This document shows positions 1 to 8,673 of a stretch of DNA of 64,000 nucleotides, in pieces (position 1 is the first letter of the stretch; the number at the start of each line of letters is the position of its first letter). Below the pieces are notes generated by a model, which saw only the letters and a list, made by a program, of their open reading frames with translations, did not search any database and was not told the origin of the DNA. The DNA lies in the NCBI RefSeq assembly GCF_001426565.1, contig NZ_LMFA01000020.1, forward strand, positions 277,360 to 341,359. The letters run 5' to 3'. The DNA comes from Rhizobium sp. Root482. GTDB taxonomy: Bacteria; Pseudomonadota; Alphaproteobacteria; Rhizobiales; Rhizobiaceae. Position numbers and translations under genes: made by a program.

Positions 1-1872
1 GACATCGCCAAGCACCAGGCGATGGCGCAGGGGCTTGTAACCCGCCTGATCATCCTGGAGGCGGACGATCCCGCAGCCGGCGCGGCGATCGCCGGCACCG
101 GCCGCCGCTTCATTTCCACCGTCTCGACCGGCGGCCAGCGCCGCACCCGCGAGGTCGAGCTTGCAAAGACCATCCAGGCGGCCCGGCCGGGGGATCCATT
201 GCTTTCGCCGGCCCAGCACGGCGTGCTCTACCGCTCGCGGCGCGGCCTGCAGGTAGCGCTTGCCGTCGCCGAGGTCTTTGCCCGCCAGACTGATCTGGAA
301 AGCCTGCAATCGCGCAATGCGGCGTCACCGCTTTCAGGCGAGGACGCGACGCGGTTCAAGGCGCTGCTTTCGGCATCGGCCTATATCGCAGCCTTCACCT
401 TCGCCGCCTATCTGGGGGCAACGCTTGCCGGCGAAGGCGAGCCGGTGGAAGACGGGACGGAACCGGATTTCCTGTTCGACACGCCGCAGGATGCACTGAA
501 GAGCATGGTTTCGGCGCTGGACAGAACGATCGCCGGCGCGCCCGACGATGCGGCCTTGACCAGCCGGACCCGCGCCTTCGCCCGGCTTGCCATCGAAGGG
601 TTGATCACCCGCAAGGCCCGGTTCACCGGGCTTGCCAGCTTCGAGAATGTCCATATCCGGCTGGACCAGGACGATTTCACGCTCAACGGTTTCGATGTCG
701 CGCCCGGGCAGAAGCGCAAGCCTCTGGTCATGACCTTCAAGAAGCCGGAAGAAATCATCGGCAATCACATCGCCAAATATCAGGCGCTGAAACTTGCCAA
801 GATGCTGATGGCCTATGATTTCGACCGGCAGATGAACCCCTTCGTCGAGCTTGGCGGCTTCCTGTTCACCTTCATCGGCGATGGCATGCCGGGCACCGGC
901 AAGACCATCCTCATCCAGATGCTCGCCGGCCTCGTCAACGATTACTGCCAGGTTGCCGGCTATGCCTTCCACTACGAGAATTTCGGCGTCGACCAGATTT
1001 CCTCCTATCAGGGCAAATCCGGGCAGAACTGCAAGGAATTCGTCAACAATGTCATCAATCCGCGCGCCATCGGCTTCGGCACGATCGACGATGTCGATCA
1101 GGTCGCCGCCAAGCGCTCCGATGACCGGGCGTCCGCCGGCCAGCACGAGGTGACGGCGGTGCTGATGGAGAGCTTTGCCGGTGCTTCGACGGTGATCCGC
1201 GGCAATTGCACCTTCGGCATGTTTTCCAACTATCCGGAAAATGTCGATGATGCCCTGCGCCAGCGTGCCGGCGCCCGCTGGCTGGTCGACGGACCGCAAT
1301 CGGAAGGCGATTATATCGACATCTTTGCCATGCTGGTCGGCAGGAACCACCAGATTCCGCTCGGCGAACACGCCCTGTTTGCCGGCCAGGAGATCAAGAA
1401 GGCTGTCTCGCAGTCCTACGAAGCCCATTCCCGCCCGAAGGAGGAGGGGTTGTTGGCCGTCTGGGAGCGGTACGAAAAAAACGAGGGCAGGATCGAAACG
1501 CTCGCGGATGTCGGCGCCTATCTGCACGAGATCAAGCAGGCCGAGCCGCGCTTCACCGGCCGCGCCATCAAGAACATCACCGATGCGATCAAGATGCGGG
1601 CGATGGACGTGGACCTGCCGGATGACTGGTTCGCCACGCCGGAGGCCTTCATGCACAGGACCTATGACGAGAAGAAAGCCATGATCGAGGAGCTGCGCGG
1701 GCCGATCACGCTCGACATGGTCCTGCAGGAGATCAACCGCTATGCCGACAGCGAATTCCGCTACACCGACAAATCCGACGATGCCGCGGTGACAGATATC
1801 ATTCGCCGGGAACGTCAGCGGGAAAAGGCGGTTCGCGAGATCGAGGCGATGAAAGGCGAGGGGCGCTGGTAG
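1..1872 (+). CDS. AAA+ family ATPase (5' end probably outside the window)
   Basis: A P-loop ATPase with Walker A GMPGTGKT at about residues 289-296 (counted from the ATG at 22) and a Walker B-like segment GTIDDVD near residue 355. A later segment (SNYPENVDDALRQRAGARW) looks like the sensor / arginine-finger region. The first ~280 residues are alpha-helical and have no family I recognise. The frame is open to base 1, so the true start may lie upstream; ATG 22 lacks a convincing ribosome site. It is followed, after an inserted toxin-antitoxin pair, by DUF6638 and DUF2333 genes. My recollection is that these three sit together in other rhizobia, so a shared membrane-associated process is inferred. 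The substrate is unknown. Confidence 0.8.
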   Translation, partial: DIAKHQAMAQGLVTRLIILEADDPAAGAAIAGTGRRFISTVSTGGQRRTREVELAKTIQAARPGDPLLSPAQHGVLYRSRRGLQVALAVAEVFARQTDLESLQSRNAASPLSGEDATRFKALLSASAYIAAFTFAAYLGATLAGEGEPVEDGTEPDFLFDTPQDALKSMVSALDRTIAGAPDDAALTSRTRAFARLAIEGLITRKARFTGLASFENVHIRLDQDDFTLNGFDVAPGQKRKPLVMTFKKPEEIIGNHIAKYQALKLAKMLMAYDFDRQMNPFVELGGFLFTFIGDGMPGTGKTILIQMLAGLVNDYCQVAGYAFHYENFGVDQISSYQGKSGQNCKEFVNNVINPRAIGFGTIDDVDQVAAKRSDDRASAGQHEVTAVLMESFAGASTVIRGNCTFGMFSNYPENVDDALRQRAGARWLVDGPQSEGDYIDIFAMLVGRNHQIPLGEHALFAGQEIKKAVSQSYEAHSRPKEEGLLAVWERYEKNEGRIETLADVGAYLHEIKQAEPRFTGRAIKNITDAIKMRAMDVDLPDDWFATPEAFMHRTYDEKKAMIEELRGPITLDMVLQEINRYADSEFRYTDKSDDAAVTDIIRRERQREKAVREIEAMKGEGRW

Positions 1873-1930
1873 GGGTAGAATTAGCTATTAGCGAATTTTG
1901 TTGCCTGTCCCGGTAGCGAGGCTTATATCC

Positions 1931-2179
1931 ATGAAGCAAGTTTTCTTCCACACTCCCGCTTTGCGGACGCTCGCACGGATACCGAGAAATGAGGCCGAGA
2001 AGATAAGGCGGAAAATTTATCAATATGCTGATGATCCCTCAGCGCTGAAGACAAATGTAAAGAAGCTACAGGGACGCGAGGGTTTCAGGTTGCGCGTGGG
2101 AAACTGGCGAGTGATCTTCGATGAAAATGGCGAGGTTCTTGACGTGCTCGAAGTCGATAGCCGTGGAAGCATTTATTGA
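1931..2179 (+). CDS. RelE/ParE-type toxin of a type II toxin-antitoxin system
   Basis: An 82-residue basic protein with the family layout: an N-terminal helix pair (ALRTLARIPRNEAEKIRRKI), the NVKKLQG turn and the C-terminal core FRLRVGNWRVIF, typical of RelE/ParE ribonuclease or gyrase poisons. The frame extends upstream to 1898, but ATG 1931 gives the normal N-terminus. The next gene, 12 bases on, is an Xre-type antitoxin, so the order is toxin first, as in HigBA/RelBE-variant loci. The local sequence is visibly richer in A and T than the flanking ATPase gene, suggesting acquisition. Whether it cuts mRNA or targets gyrase cannot be told. Confidence 0.82.
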   Translation: MKQVFFHTPALRTLARIPRNEAEKIRRKIYQYADDPSALKTNVKKLQGREGFRLRVGNWRVIFDENGEVLDVLEVDSRGSIY

Positions 2180-2191
2180 AGGAAGCGGGTG

Positions 2192-2599
2192 ATGAATAAG
2201 GTGACCAAGTTTACCACGCCTGGCGGGGAAGAAATGGTTATGCTTGGACGCGCCGAATACGATGCGCTTGTCGAAATGGCAGAAATGCTTGAGGACGTTG
2301 CTGCATACGACGAGGCCAAGCGGCGCATTGCCGAGGGTGATGATCTCCGTGTTCCTTTAGAATTCGTCGATCGGCTGATCGACGGCGAAAATCCGGTCCG
2401 TGTCTGGCGCGATTTTCGCGGTATGGCGAGCAAGGACCTCGCAAAGGCGGTCGGCATAAGTGCGGCCTATCTCTCCGAGATCGAGACCGGCAAGAAAGAC
2501 GGCAGTCTTTCGGTTTTCAGGAACATTGCCAAGGCGCTCCGCGTCGATATCGACGATCTCTTCTGGGGCGAAGACCGTAAATCGCCTGTAGACGAATGA
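2192..2599 (+). CDS. Xre-family antitoxin / transcriptional regulator
   Basis: A 135-residue protein. The C-terminal half is a Cro/C1 helix-turn-helix (GMASKDLAKAVGISAAYLSEIETGKK, then LSVFRNIAKALRVDIDDLF). The N-terminal ~65 residues resemble antitoxin segments that wrap a RelE-type partner. A GTG at 2189 is also in frame, but the AAGGAAG at 2179-2185 is spaced 6 bases from ATG 2192, which decides the start. It follows the toxin closely and should neutralise it and autorepress the pair. No obvious operator was found in the short gap before the toxin. Confidence 0.85.
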   Translation: MNKVTKFTTPGGEEMVMLGRAEYDALVEMAEMLEDVAAYDEAKRRIAEGDDLRVPLEFVDRLIDGENPVRVWRDFRGMASKDLAKAVGISAAYLSEIETGKKDGSLSVFRNIAKALRVDIDDLFWGEDRKSPVDE

Positions 2600-2609
2600 T
2601 CTGCATAGC

Positions 2610-3911
2610 ATGAAACGTCTCCTGGAAGCCGAACTCATCTATGGTCGCCTGCTCGAGATTTCCGAGCAGCATCTGATTGCCCGCTACAACAAGGCGCTCG
2701 AGGGGTTTGGCCTGCATCCGACGGCGCTGTCGTCGTTTCGGATCGACATGACCGGGTTTTCGCCGGAGATCGCCGACGAACTGGGCGACCGCGATTATCT
2801 CGATCCGAACCGGGTCAACCGTCGCTTCATCCTGCTCACGCCGGCGCAGGAGGAATTGCCGGTGGTCCATACGAGTTTTTCCAATACCGCCGCACTGATG
2901 CACGAATTCTTCTTCGCCAATGCGCGCGCCATCAATGCCGTGACGATCAGGGACGCGCTCTATGGCGAGATCGAGGATACCGTTTCCACCGTCGACGATA
3001 TCGATGATCTGCTGTCGATCAACGAAGTCCGCTTCCGCGTGCTCTCGGCCGAGGACATGCTGGGCAAGGCGGCCGAGCTGCGCACTCTGACGGACCGGCT
3101 GAAGACCGAGCCCTCGGCCTGGGCCGATGACGGGCTCCTGAACCGGATGGTCGAGCTTGCCAAGGTGACCGGCGATATCCGCGAGAATGCGCTGGTGCCC
3201 GACCAGCTCGTCTTTCGCCATGATGCCTTCTGGGCCAATCATTTCGGCGGCGTCTATGTCTTTCTGGACGAAAAGACCACCACCGTCATCTGCGATCCTT
3301 CCGTACCCGGATTTCGCCGCTCCCGGCCCTGGCAGGTAAGTTATATCAGCCTGTCGGACCATCAGCGCATCTATGAATTCCTGGCCTCGACGAAGCGGCT
3401 GCAATTGCCGCAGGCCTCCTGGGTGCAGGATTCCGGCCTCTATCAGCATCGGGCCGACATGATCCTGCGCGGGCTGGTCAACCAAGCCGATCCAACGGCC
3501 GATCTCGGTTCCATCGACCAGATCTGGCTACAGACCTGGATGCACCGCAATTCCGCGCTGGTCGCCTCGGACGGCGCCTATCCCTTTCTGCAGGGGATGA
3601 TCCGCTCGGTGCTGTCCTCCGGCACGATTAGGATGCAGGAGGTTCCGCCGGAAAACCGCTTCCTTCTGGTGCGGGCGGCACCGGAGCATCCCGATCAATG
3701 GTTGACCAACCGGTTGATTTCACAGCTCGTGCCCAGCGATTTCGTCTCCCGTTTCGTCTTCGACAAGGAGGGATTTTATGGGGCTTATGAACATTATAGC
3801 GAAAAGTTCAGGGAATATGTTGTGGCGACGCTGACCGGCACATATCTCAGGAACAAGGTGGCGTTTCGCAAACGCCTTTACGGGCTCAGGGAGGAAACCA
3901 GCAATGCTTGA
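2610..3911 (+). CDS. DUF6638 family protein
   Basis: A 433-residue soluble protein with no signal peptide or membrane segment and no catalytic motif I recognise. I assign DUF6638 from memory of the start (KRLLEAELIYGRLLEISEQ) and of its usual neighbours. Acidic stretches (STVDDIDDLLSINEVRF) suggest a protein-binding role. Its last 8 bases overlap the start of the DUF2333 gene, so the two are translationally coupled. The toxin-antitoxin pair separates it from the upstream ATPase gene, and no good ribosome site precedes ATG 2610, so it probably depends on read-through. Function unknown. Confidence 0.7.
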   Translation: MKRLLEAELIYGRLLEISEQHLIARYNKALEGFGLHPTALSSFRIDMTGFSPEIADELGDRDYLDPNRVNRRFILLTPAQEELPVVHTSFSNTAALMHEFFFANARAINAVTIRDALYGEIEDTVSTVDDIDDLLSINEVRFRVLSAEDMLGKAAELRTLTDRLKTEPSAWADDGLLNRMVELAKVTGDIRENALVPDQLVFRHDAFWANHFGGVYVFLDEKTTTVICDPSVPGFRRSRPWQVSYISLSDHQRIYEFLASTKRLQLPQASWVQDSGLYQHRADMILRGLVNQADPTADLGSIDQIWLQTWMHRNSALVASDGAYPFLQGMIRSVLSSGTIRMQEVPPENRFLLVRAAPEHPDQWLTNRLISQLVPSDFVSRFVFDKEGFYGAYEHYSEKFREYVVATLTGTYLRNKVAFRKRLYGLREETSNA

Positions 3912-5031
3912 TCCGATCGTCGCGTTCTTTCAACGCCTGTTCTCCGCGATCGGCCGCGGCATCGGCATTGTCATTGCCTGGTTGCTCTTCCCTTTCATCA
4001 CCGTCGCCAACTGGTATCGGGGGCGCAGCTGGATCATCAAGGGGCCGATCGGCATTGGCCTTTTGCTGCTGATCGCTCTCTACGGTTATTTCATTTGGCA
4101 GACGCAGGCCTGGACCGGTTTCGACCCGGATTATGTCAACAGATACAATCTGGCGGAGCGCAAGAACGATGCCGGCCAGCCGATCAAGGTCGCTGCCGGC
4201 GAGACCGCGCCCGCCGATCGCTGCGAGCGTTCGGCGATCGTCGATGTGACGGCCGACCTGATCGACTACAATGTCAACGAGAATGCCTGGATTTCCTCCA
4301 TGCTGCTCTACAAGGCCGGTCTTTTCGGCATGGACTGGGATCATACGCCCTGGTTCGACAATAAGGCTGCCTTCCAGCGCGGCGTCAACGAGGCGGTGCG
4401 CCGTACGACCGTCGAGCTGGTGGATTCGCTGGTGCGCATGCGCGGCACGTCAGGCATCAATCCGCGGCTTCAGAGCGTGCGCAGCAAGATGCAATATGAG
4501 GAAACAAACTGGTATTTCGGCCTGTCGCCGTTCGGTCCCTTGACGCCGACGCCCTCGCAATACCGCGCGGCCATCGCCGATCTTCGTGCCTTCAACGACG
4601 AACTGGCGAGCTGTGCGGTCACATTCGACGCGCGCGCCGATAATTTCCTCGAATTCATGGATCGGGTGTCCAGCTCGATCGGCAGTACCTCGGCCATGCT
4701 GCGGGAACGGTCTGAGAACTACAACGGCGGCTGGTTCGATACGCGCGCCGACGACCGGTTCTGGTTCGCCTATGGCCAGCTCTACGGCTATTACGGCATA
4801 TTGTCGGCCACCGGAGCGGATTTCGATGGGGTCATCAACCAGCGCGGCCTCGGCCCGATCTGGGCGGAAAGCATCAAGCAGTTGCGCGCCTCGCTGAAAA
4901 TCCAGCCGCTGATCATTTCCAACGGCCAGGAGGATGGCTGGATCATGCCGACCCATCTCGCCACGCTCGGCTTCTATGTCCTGCGTGTGCGCTCCAACCT
5001 TGTCGAAATGCGCGACATTCTCGCGCGATAG
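3904..5031 (+). CDS. DUF2333 family inner-membrane protein
   Basis: A 375-residue protein. Residues 1-40 are an amphipathic/hydrophobic N-terminus ([25 protein letters not shown]), followed by one clear membrane helix at about 48-65 ([16 protein letters not shown]). The remaining ~300 residues are probably periplasmic. The aromatic-rich body ([21 protein letters not shown]) is in line with DUF2333 as I remember it; biochemical role unknown. It overlaps the DUF6638 gene by 8 bases and ends just before a strong terminator, so it closes the operon. With an ATPase and a soluble partner upstream, it may be the membrane anchor of a small complex (inference). Confidence 0.72.
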   Translation: MLDPIVAFFQRLFSAIGRGIGIVIAWLLFPFITVANWYRGRSWIIKGPIGIGLLLLIALYGYFIWQTQAWTGFDPDYVNRYNLAERKNDAGQPIKVAAGETAPADRCERSAIVDVTADLIDYNVNENAWISSMLLYKAGLFGMDWDHTPWFDNKAAFQRGVNEAVRRTTVELVDSLVRMRGTSGINPRLQSVRSKMQYEETNWYFGLSPFGPLTPTPSQYRAAIADLRAFNDELASCAVTFDARADNFLEFMDRVSSSIGSTSAMLRERSENYNGGWFDTRADDRFWFAYGQLYGYYGILSATGADFDGVINQRGLGPIWAESIKQLRASLKIQPLIISNGQEDGWIMPTHLATLGFYVLRVRSNLVEMRDILAR

Positions 5032-5050
5032 GCGGAAATCGATTGTTTTT

Positions 5051-5084
5051 GAGACGGAAGGACGCTGTTCTTCCGTCTCTTTCG
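5051..5084 (+). terminator. Rho-independent terminator after the ATPase/DUF6638/DUF2333 operon
   Basis: A 10-bp perfect stem GAGACGGAAG (5051-5060) / CTTCCGTCTC (5070-5079) with a 9-base loop, followed by a short T-rich tail. It lies 20 bases after the DUF2333 stop and separates that operon from fhs. Confidence 0.8.
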
Positions 5085-5215
5085 TCGGATTTGCCGCCGC
5101 AAAGCGAATTTTCGTATCGCTGACGCGCTTTCACGCAACAATTCGATGGAAAGCCCTTTCAGTTCACGCTCATATGCTCGCCAGACCGGAACCGGTGGAA
5201 GGGGAGAGACGCCAT

Positions 5216-6895
5216 ATGGCCGATGTGAAATCCGATATCGAAATAGCCCGTGCCGCGACGAAGAAGCCGATCCTCGACATCGGCGCGAAACTGGGGATTC
5301 CGGCGGAAGACCTGCTTCCCTACGGCCATGACAAGGCAAAGATCAGCGCCGATTTCATCGCCCGGCAGAAGGACAAGCCGAATGGCAAGCTGATCCTGGT
5401 CACCGCGATCAACCCGACGCCGGCCGGCGAGGGCAAGACGACGACCACGGTCGGGCTCGGCGATGGATTGAACCGGATCGGCAAACGGGCCGTCATCTGC
5501 ATCCGGGAGGCCTCGCTCGGCCCCTGTTTCGGCGTCAAGGGCGGCGCGGCCGGCGGCGGTTATGCGCAGGTGGTGCCGATGGAGGATATCAATCTCCACT
5601 TCACCGGCGATTTCCATGCCATTACCTCCGCCCATAATCTCCTGTCGGCGCTGATCGACAACCATATCTATTGGGGCAACGAGCAGAATATTGACATCCG
5701 CCGCATCGCCTGGCGCCGGGTCATGGACATGAACGATCGCGGATTGCGCCAGATTGTCGGCTCGCTCGGCGGCGTTGCCAATGGGTTTCCGCGCGAGACC
5801 GGTTTCGATATCACCGTGGCATCGGAGGTGATGGCCATTCTGTGCCTGTCGAGCGACCTCAAGGATCTGGAAAGGCGGCTTGGCGATATCATCATCGCCT
5901 ATCGGCGCGACCGCACGCCGGTCTTTGCCCGCGACATCAAGGCGGATGGTGCGATGACCGTGCTTCTCAAGGATGCGATGCAGCCGAACCTCGTCCAGAC
6001 GCTGGAAAGCAACCCGGCCTTCGTCCATGGCGGGCCGTTCGCCAATATCGCCCATGGCTGCAATTCCGTCGTGGCAACGACGACGGCGCTCAAGCTGGCG
6101 GACTATGTGGTGACGGAGGCGGGCTTCGGCGCCGATCTCGGGGCGGAGAAATTCTTCGACATCAAATGCCGCAAGGCGGGGCTGAAGCCGGATGCGGCCG
6201 TCATTGTCGCCACCGCCCGGGCGATGAAGATGAACGGCGGAGTGAAGAAGGAAGATCTCGGCGCGGAGAATGTCGAGGCGGTGCGCAAGGGCTGCGCCAA
6301 TCTCGGCCGCCATGTCCAGAACGTCAAGAAATTCGGCGTGCCGGTGGTCGTGGCGATCAATCATTTCACCCTCGATACCGAGGCGGAGATCCAGGCGATC
6401 AAGGATTTCGTCGCGACGCTCGGCGCGGAGGCGATCCTGTGCAAGCATTGGGAGAAGGGGTCCGCCGGCATCGAGGACCTAGCCCGCAAGGTGGTTGCAT
6501 TGGCGGAAGGCGGCAAGTCGCAGTTCTCGCCGCTCTATCCCGACGACATGCCGCTGTTTCAGAAAATCGAAACCATCGCCAAGGACATCTATCATGCCGG
6601 CGAGGTGATCGCCGACAAGAGCGTGCGCGAGCAGTTGCGGACCTGGGAAGATCAGGGCTACGGCCATCTGCCGATCTGCATGGCCAAGACCCAATATTCG
6701 TTCTCGACAGATCCGAACCTGCGCGGCGCGCCGAGCGGCCATACGGTCCCCGTCCGCGAAGTCCGGCTATCGGCCGGTGCCGGCTTCATCGTCGTCATCA
6801 CCGGCGAAATCATGACCATGCCGGGCCTGCCGAAAATCCCCTCGTCGGAGAGGATATTCCTTAATGATCAGGGCTTCATCGAGGGGCTGTTCTAA
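5216..6895 (+). CDS. fhs: Formate--tetrahydrofolate ligase
   Basis: Makes 10-formyl-THF from formate, THF and ATP, feeding purine synthesis and C1 metabolism in the cytoplasm. The 559 residues match the usual length of about 557. The P-loop is [11 protein letters not shown] at about residues 68-77, and other family segments are clear ([21 protein letters not shown]; the C-terminal [15 protein letters not shown]). The frame is open to 4934 inside the DUF2333 gene, but ATG 5216, preceded by GGGGAGAG at 5201-5208, gives the standard N-terminus [11 protein letters not shown]. It has its own transcription unit, bounded by hairpins on both sides. Confidence 0.97.
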   Translation: MADVKSDIEIARAATKKPILDIGAKLGIPAEDLLPYGHDKAKISADFIARQKDKPNGKLILVTAINPTPAGEGKTTTTVGLGDGLNRIGKRAVICIREASLGPCFGVKGGAAGGGYAQVVPMEDINLHFTGDFHAITSAHNLLSALIDNHIYWGNEQNIDIRRIAWRRVMDMNDRGLRQIVGSLGGVANGFPRETGFDITVASEVMAILCLSSDLKDLERRLGDIIIAYRRDRTPVFARDIKADGAMTVLLKDAMQPNLVQTLESNPAFVHGGPFANIAHGCNSVVATTTALKLADYVVTEAGFGADLGAEKFFDIKCRKAGLKPDAAVIVATARAMKMNGGVKKEDLGAENVEAVRKGCANLGRHVQNVKKFGVPVVVAINHFTLDTEAEIQAIKDFVATLGAEAILCKHWEKGSAGIEDLARKVVALAEGGKSQFSPLYPDDMPLFQKIETIAKDIYHAGEVIADKSVREQLRTWEDQGYGHLPICMAKTQYSFSTDPNLRGAPSGHTVPVREVRLSAGAGFIVVITGEIMTMPGLPKIPSSERIFLNDQGFIEGLF

Positions 6896-6899
6896 AAGC

Positions 6900-6945
6900 A
6901 AGCCGGTCAACACCGCAAAAACTTGCGGTGTTGACCGGCTTATTT
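6900..6945. terminator. Bidirectional terminator between fhs and the DUF1993 gene
   Basis: A perfect 19-bp stem, left arm 6900-6918 and right arm 6923-6941, with a 4-base loop. On the plus strand it is followed by TATTTG, and on the minus strand by GCTTTTAGA. It sits between two convergent genes and should stop both. Confidence 0.9.
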
Positions 6946-6975
6946 GCGCGGTCGGCTGGCGGAGTTCCTACCTGC

Positions 6976-7479
6976 TTAAAGGTCGAAATAATCGGCCTTG
7001 CCGATTGCCACGCCTTGGTTGCGCAGGATGTCATAGGCCGTGGTGACATGGAAGAAGAAGTTCGGTAGCGCGAATTTCAGCAGATAGTCGTCTCCTGTAA
7101 AGTTGAACTTCACCTTGCCGAAAGCGATATTTACATCCCGGCTGTCGCTGTTCTCCAAATCGGACGGCTTGACCGTCTCGAGGAAGGCAATGGTTTTGGC
7201 GACGCGCTCGCGAAGCTCGGTAAACGTCGTCTCCTCATCGGGGAAGCTTGGCGCTGCGACATCGCTCAGACGCCCGATGGCATTCTTCGAGGTATCGCTG
7301 ACACGCTGGATCTGGCCCGATAAAGGCAGCATATCCGGGGCGAGCCGGGCATTGAACAGGTCGTGCAGCGGAATATTCTTTTCAGCCGCGTGCGCTTCCG
7401 CCTTGTCAAGAAGTCCGGCAAGGACGTTGAGCCCACGGATGAAGACGGGAACCGAGAGCTTGTACATGGAAACGGACAT
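6976..7479 (-). CDS. DUF1993 family protein
   Basis: A 167-residue cytosolic protein. The start MSVSMYKLSVPVFIRGLNVLAGLLDKAEAH and the end FFFHVTTAYDILRNQGVAIGKADYFDL are characteristic of DUF1993, a DinB-like helical-bundle family with no established function. The frame is open to 7512, but ATG 7479 has AAGGAA upstream on the minus strand with good spacing and gives the family N-terminus. It stands alone, convergent with fhs and sharing its bidirectional terminator. Confidence 0.85.
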   Translation of the reverse strand: MSVSMYKLSVPVFIRGLNVLAGLLDKAEAHAAEKNIPLHDLFNARLAPDMLPLSGQIQRVSDTSKNAIGRLSDVAAPSFPDEETTFTELRERVAKTIAFLETVKPSDLENSDSRDVNIAFGKVKFNFTGDDYLLKFALPNFFFHVTTAYDILRNQGVAIGKADYFDL

Positions 7480-7590
7480 GAAAATTCCTTTGTAATCGCG
7501 GGGCCGCAACAAGGTTCAAAACGGCGCGGTCATCAGCAGATGGGGTGTGAACTGGCCTCAAGCAAGACTGCGTTGCGGGCCAAACTAAAG

Positions 7591-8385
7591 TCACCTGCAG
7601 TAGCGATAGCCGTTCTTGCGCTCCAGGACGTCGAAATGCAGATGGTTCTCGTGGGCTTCGTCGCTCCCGGGGTCGAGGACGGTTTCGAAATAGAGGCAGC
7701 CTGTCGCCGTCACGGCGCGCTGGAAGGCGCCGGCAAGCGTCGAATCCTCGTCGCGCGGCTGGATTTCGATCGATGTGCCGCTCTTGAAGGTGAAGGAAGC
7801 GATGTCCACGGCATTGCCGCGCGCATGCTCGGAGATTTTTCCGGTCGTCGCATTGTTGCGTAATCGGCAGACATAGCTCGATGCCTGGTTGACCGAGGTC
7901 AGCGGTCCCTCGCTTTCAAGTGCGGCTTTCGCGGCGGGCAAGACGGCCTCCTTCGTCCAGCGCGCCAGTTCGAGCGCCGTCTCGCAGCGCATCTTGCCTT
8001 CCGGCTTCAGGGTGATGCCGGGAAGGACCGATTGCAGCGACAACGGCCGGTCGATGCCGCAGCCCTTGCCGTCGTCGATCCGTTTCTCTTCCCGGAAACT
8101 GGCGCCGATCTCCTTTAAAGCCGCAAGGCAGGCGGCATGCTCCTTGTCGTTCTCGGGTTCGATGGTGAGCTTGGGCTCAGTCTTTTGCTTTGCCTCCGGC
8201 TTCGGCTCCTGCGGCGTTGGCTTCTCCACCGGGGAAGGCGCCTTGTCGGCATTATCGGCTTTCGGTGGAGATGGCACCGTCTCCGTTTTCACAGGCTTCT
8301 TTTCCGGGAGAGGGCCTTTTTCGGGAAGGCCGGCGCTGGTGAGGACAAGGATCGGCAGCAGGAGGAAGATCAGTCGAAAAGCCAT
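7591..8385 (-). CDS. Extensin-like C-terminal domain protein (probable periplasmic LAS-type peptidase fold)
   Basis: 264 residues with an N-terminal signal sequence (MAFRLIFLLLPILVLTSAG), a Pro/Glu/Lys-rich spacer at about 20-90, and an extensin-like C-terminal domain. The domain has paired cysteines and the metallopeptidase-like motifs SEHARGNAVDIA and ENHLHFD, which match the HxxxxxxxD...HxH pattern of VanY/LAS peptidases. A periplasmic cell-wall role is inferred. The start at 8385 is chosen over 8427 because it begins with the signal peptide and has GGAG upstream. Transcribed alone; its promoter region backs onto that of the haem receptor. Confidence 0.82.
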   Translation of the reverse strand: MAFRLIFLLLPILVLTSAGLPEKGPLPEKKPVKTETVPSPPKADNADKAPSPVEKPTPQEPKPEAKQKTEPKLTIEPENDKEHAACLAALKEIGASFREEKRIDDGKGCGIDRPLSLQSVLPGITLKPEGKMRCETALELARWTKEAVLPAAKAALESEGPLTSVNQASSYVCRLRNNATTGKISEHARGNAVDIASFTFKSGTSIEIQPRDEDSTLAGAFQRAVTATGCLYFETVLDPGSDEAHENHLHFDVLERKNGYRYCR

Positions 8386-8673
8386 GAAGAACTCCGCTTC
8401 TGCCGGGGCGGCAGGGTGAAGGGACAACGCATGAGGGCGGTGCGTGGTTGCATCGCAGGCGGTGAACGATGCGGCACGGATGCGTCGGTTCCAACTGAAT
8501 GCCCGTCAGCGGCGGCAAAACCGGGGCAAATGTGGTTTTTATATGTTGACAATTATAGTCATGTTTAATAGCAAGCTGAGCAGGCCGCAATTTTCTGCGG
8601 CCGATACCTAGCCAGCAATGGAGCCCATGGGCTCGCCAGCCAGCCCGGTGCAATTTCTCAAAGGACTGGCCCC
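8386..8673. promoter_or_regulatory. Divergent intergenic region before the haem-type receptor
   Basis: 288 bases between the extensin-like gene (minus) and the TonB-dependent receptor (plus). It holds the IRO-like operator and a -35-like hexamer (8546-8561). No small ORF with a ribosome site and no further hairpin of note was seen. Confidence 0.6.
8546..8561 (+). promoter_or_regulatory. IRO-box-like (RirA) operator overlapping a TTGACA -35 element
   Basis: TTGACA at 8546-8551 overlaps TGA-N9-TCA at 8547-8561, the exact form of the iron-responsive operator bound by the rhizobial regulator RirA. It sits 113 bases upstream of the receptor start. Overlap of operator and -35 element fits repression under iron sufficiency. 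The -10 element is less clear. Confidence 0.65.

Noticed and set aside
334..1656. A 440-residue open frame on the minus strand inside the AAA+ ATPase gene
   Set aside because: GC-rich coding DNA leaves long antisense frames open. The product is compositionally odd, has no domain or ribosome site, and the plus-strand ATPase is well supported.
4934..5215. Longer N-terminus for formate-THF ligase
   Set aside because: It crosses the DUF2333 stop and a terminator, and adds 94 residues not found in the family.
5085..5215. Glycine- or folate-type riboswitch before fhs
   Set aside because: Purine-rich words near the ribosome site resemble parts of such elements, but the paired core is missing.
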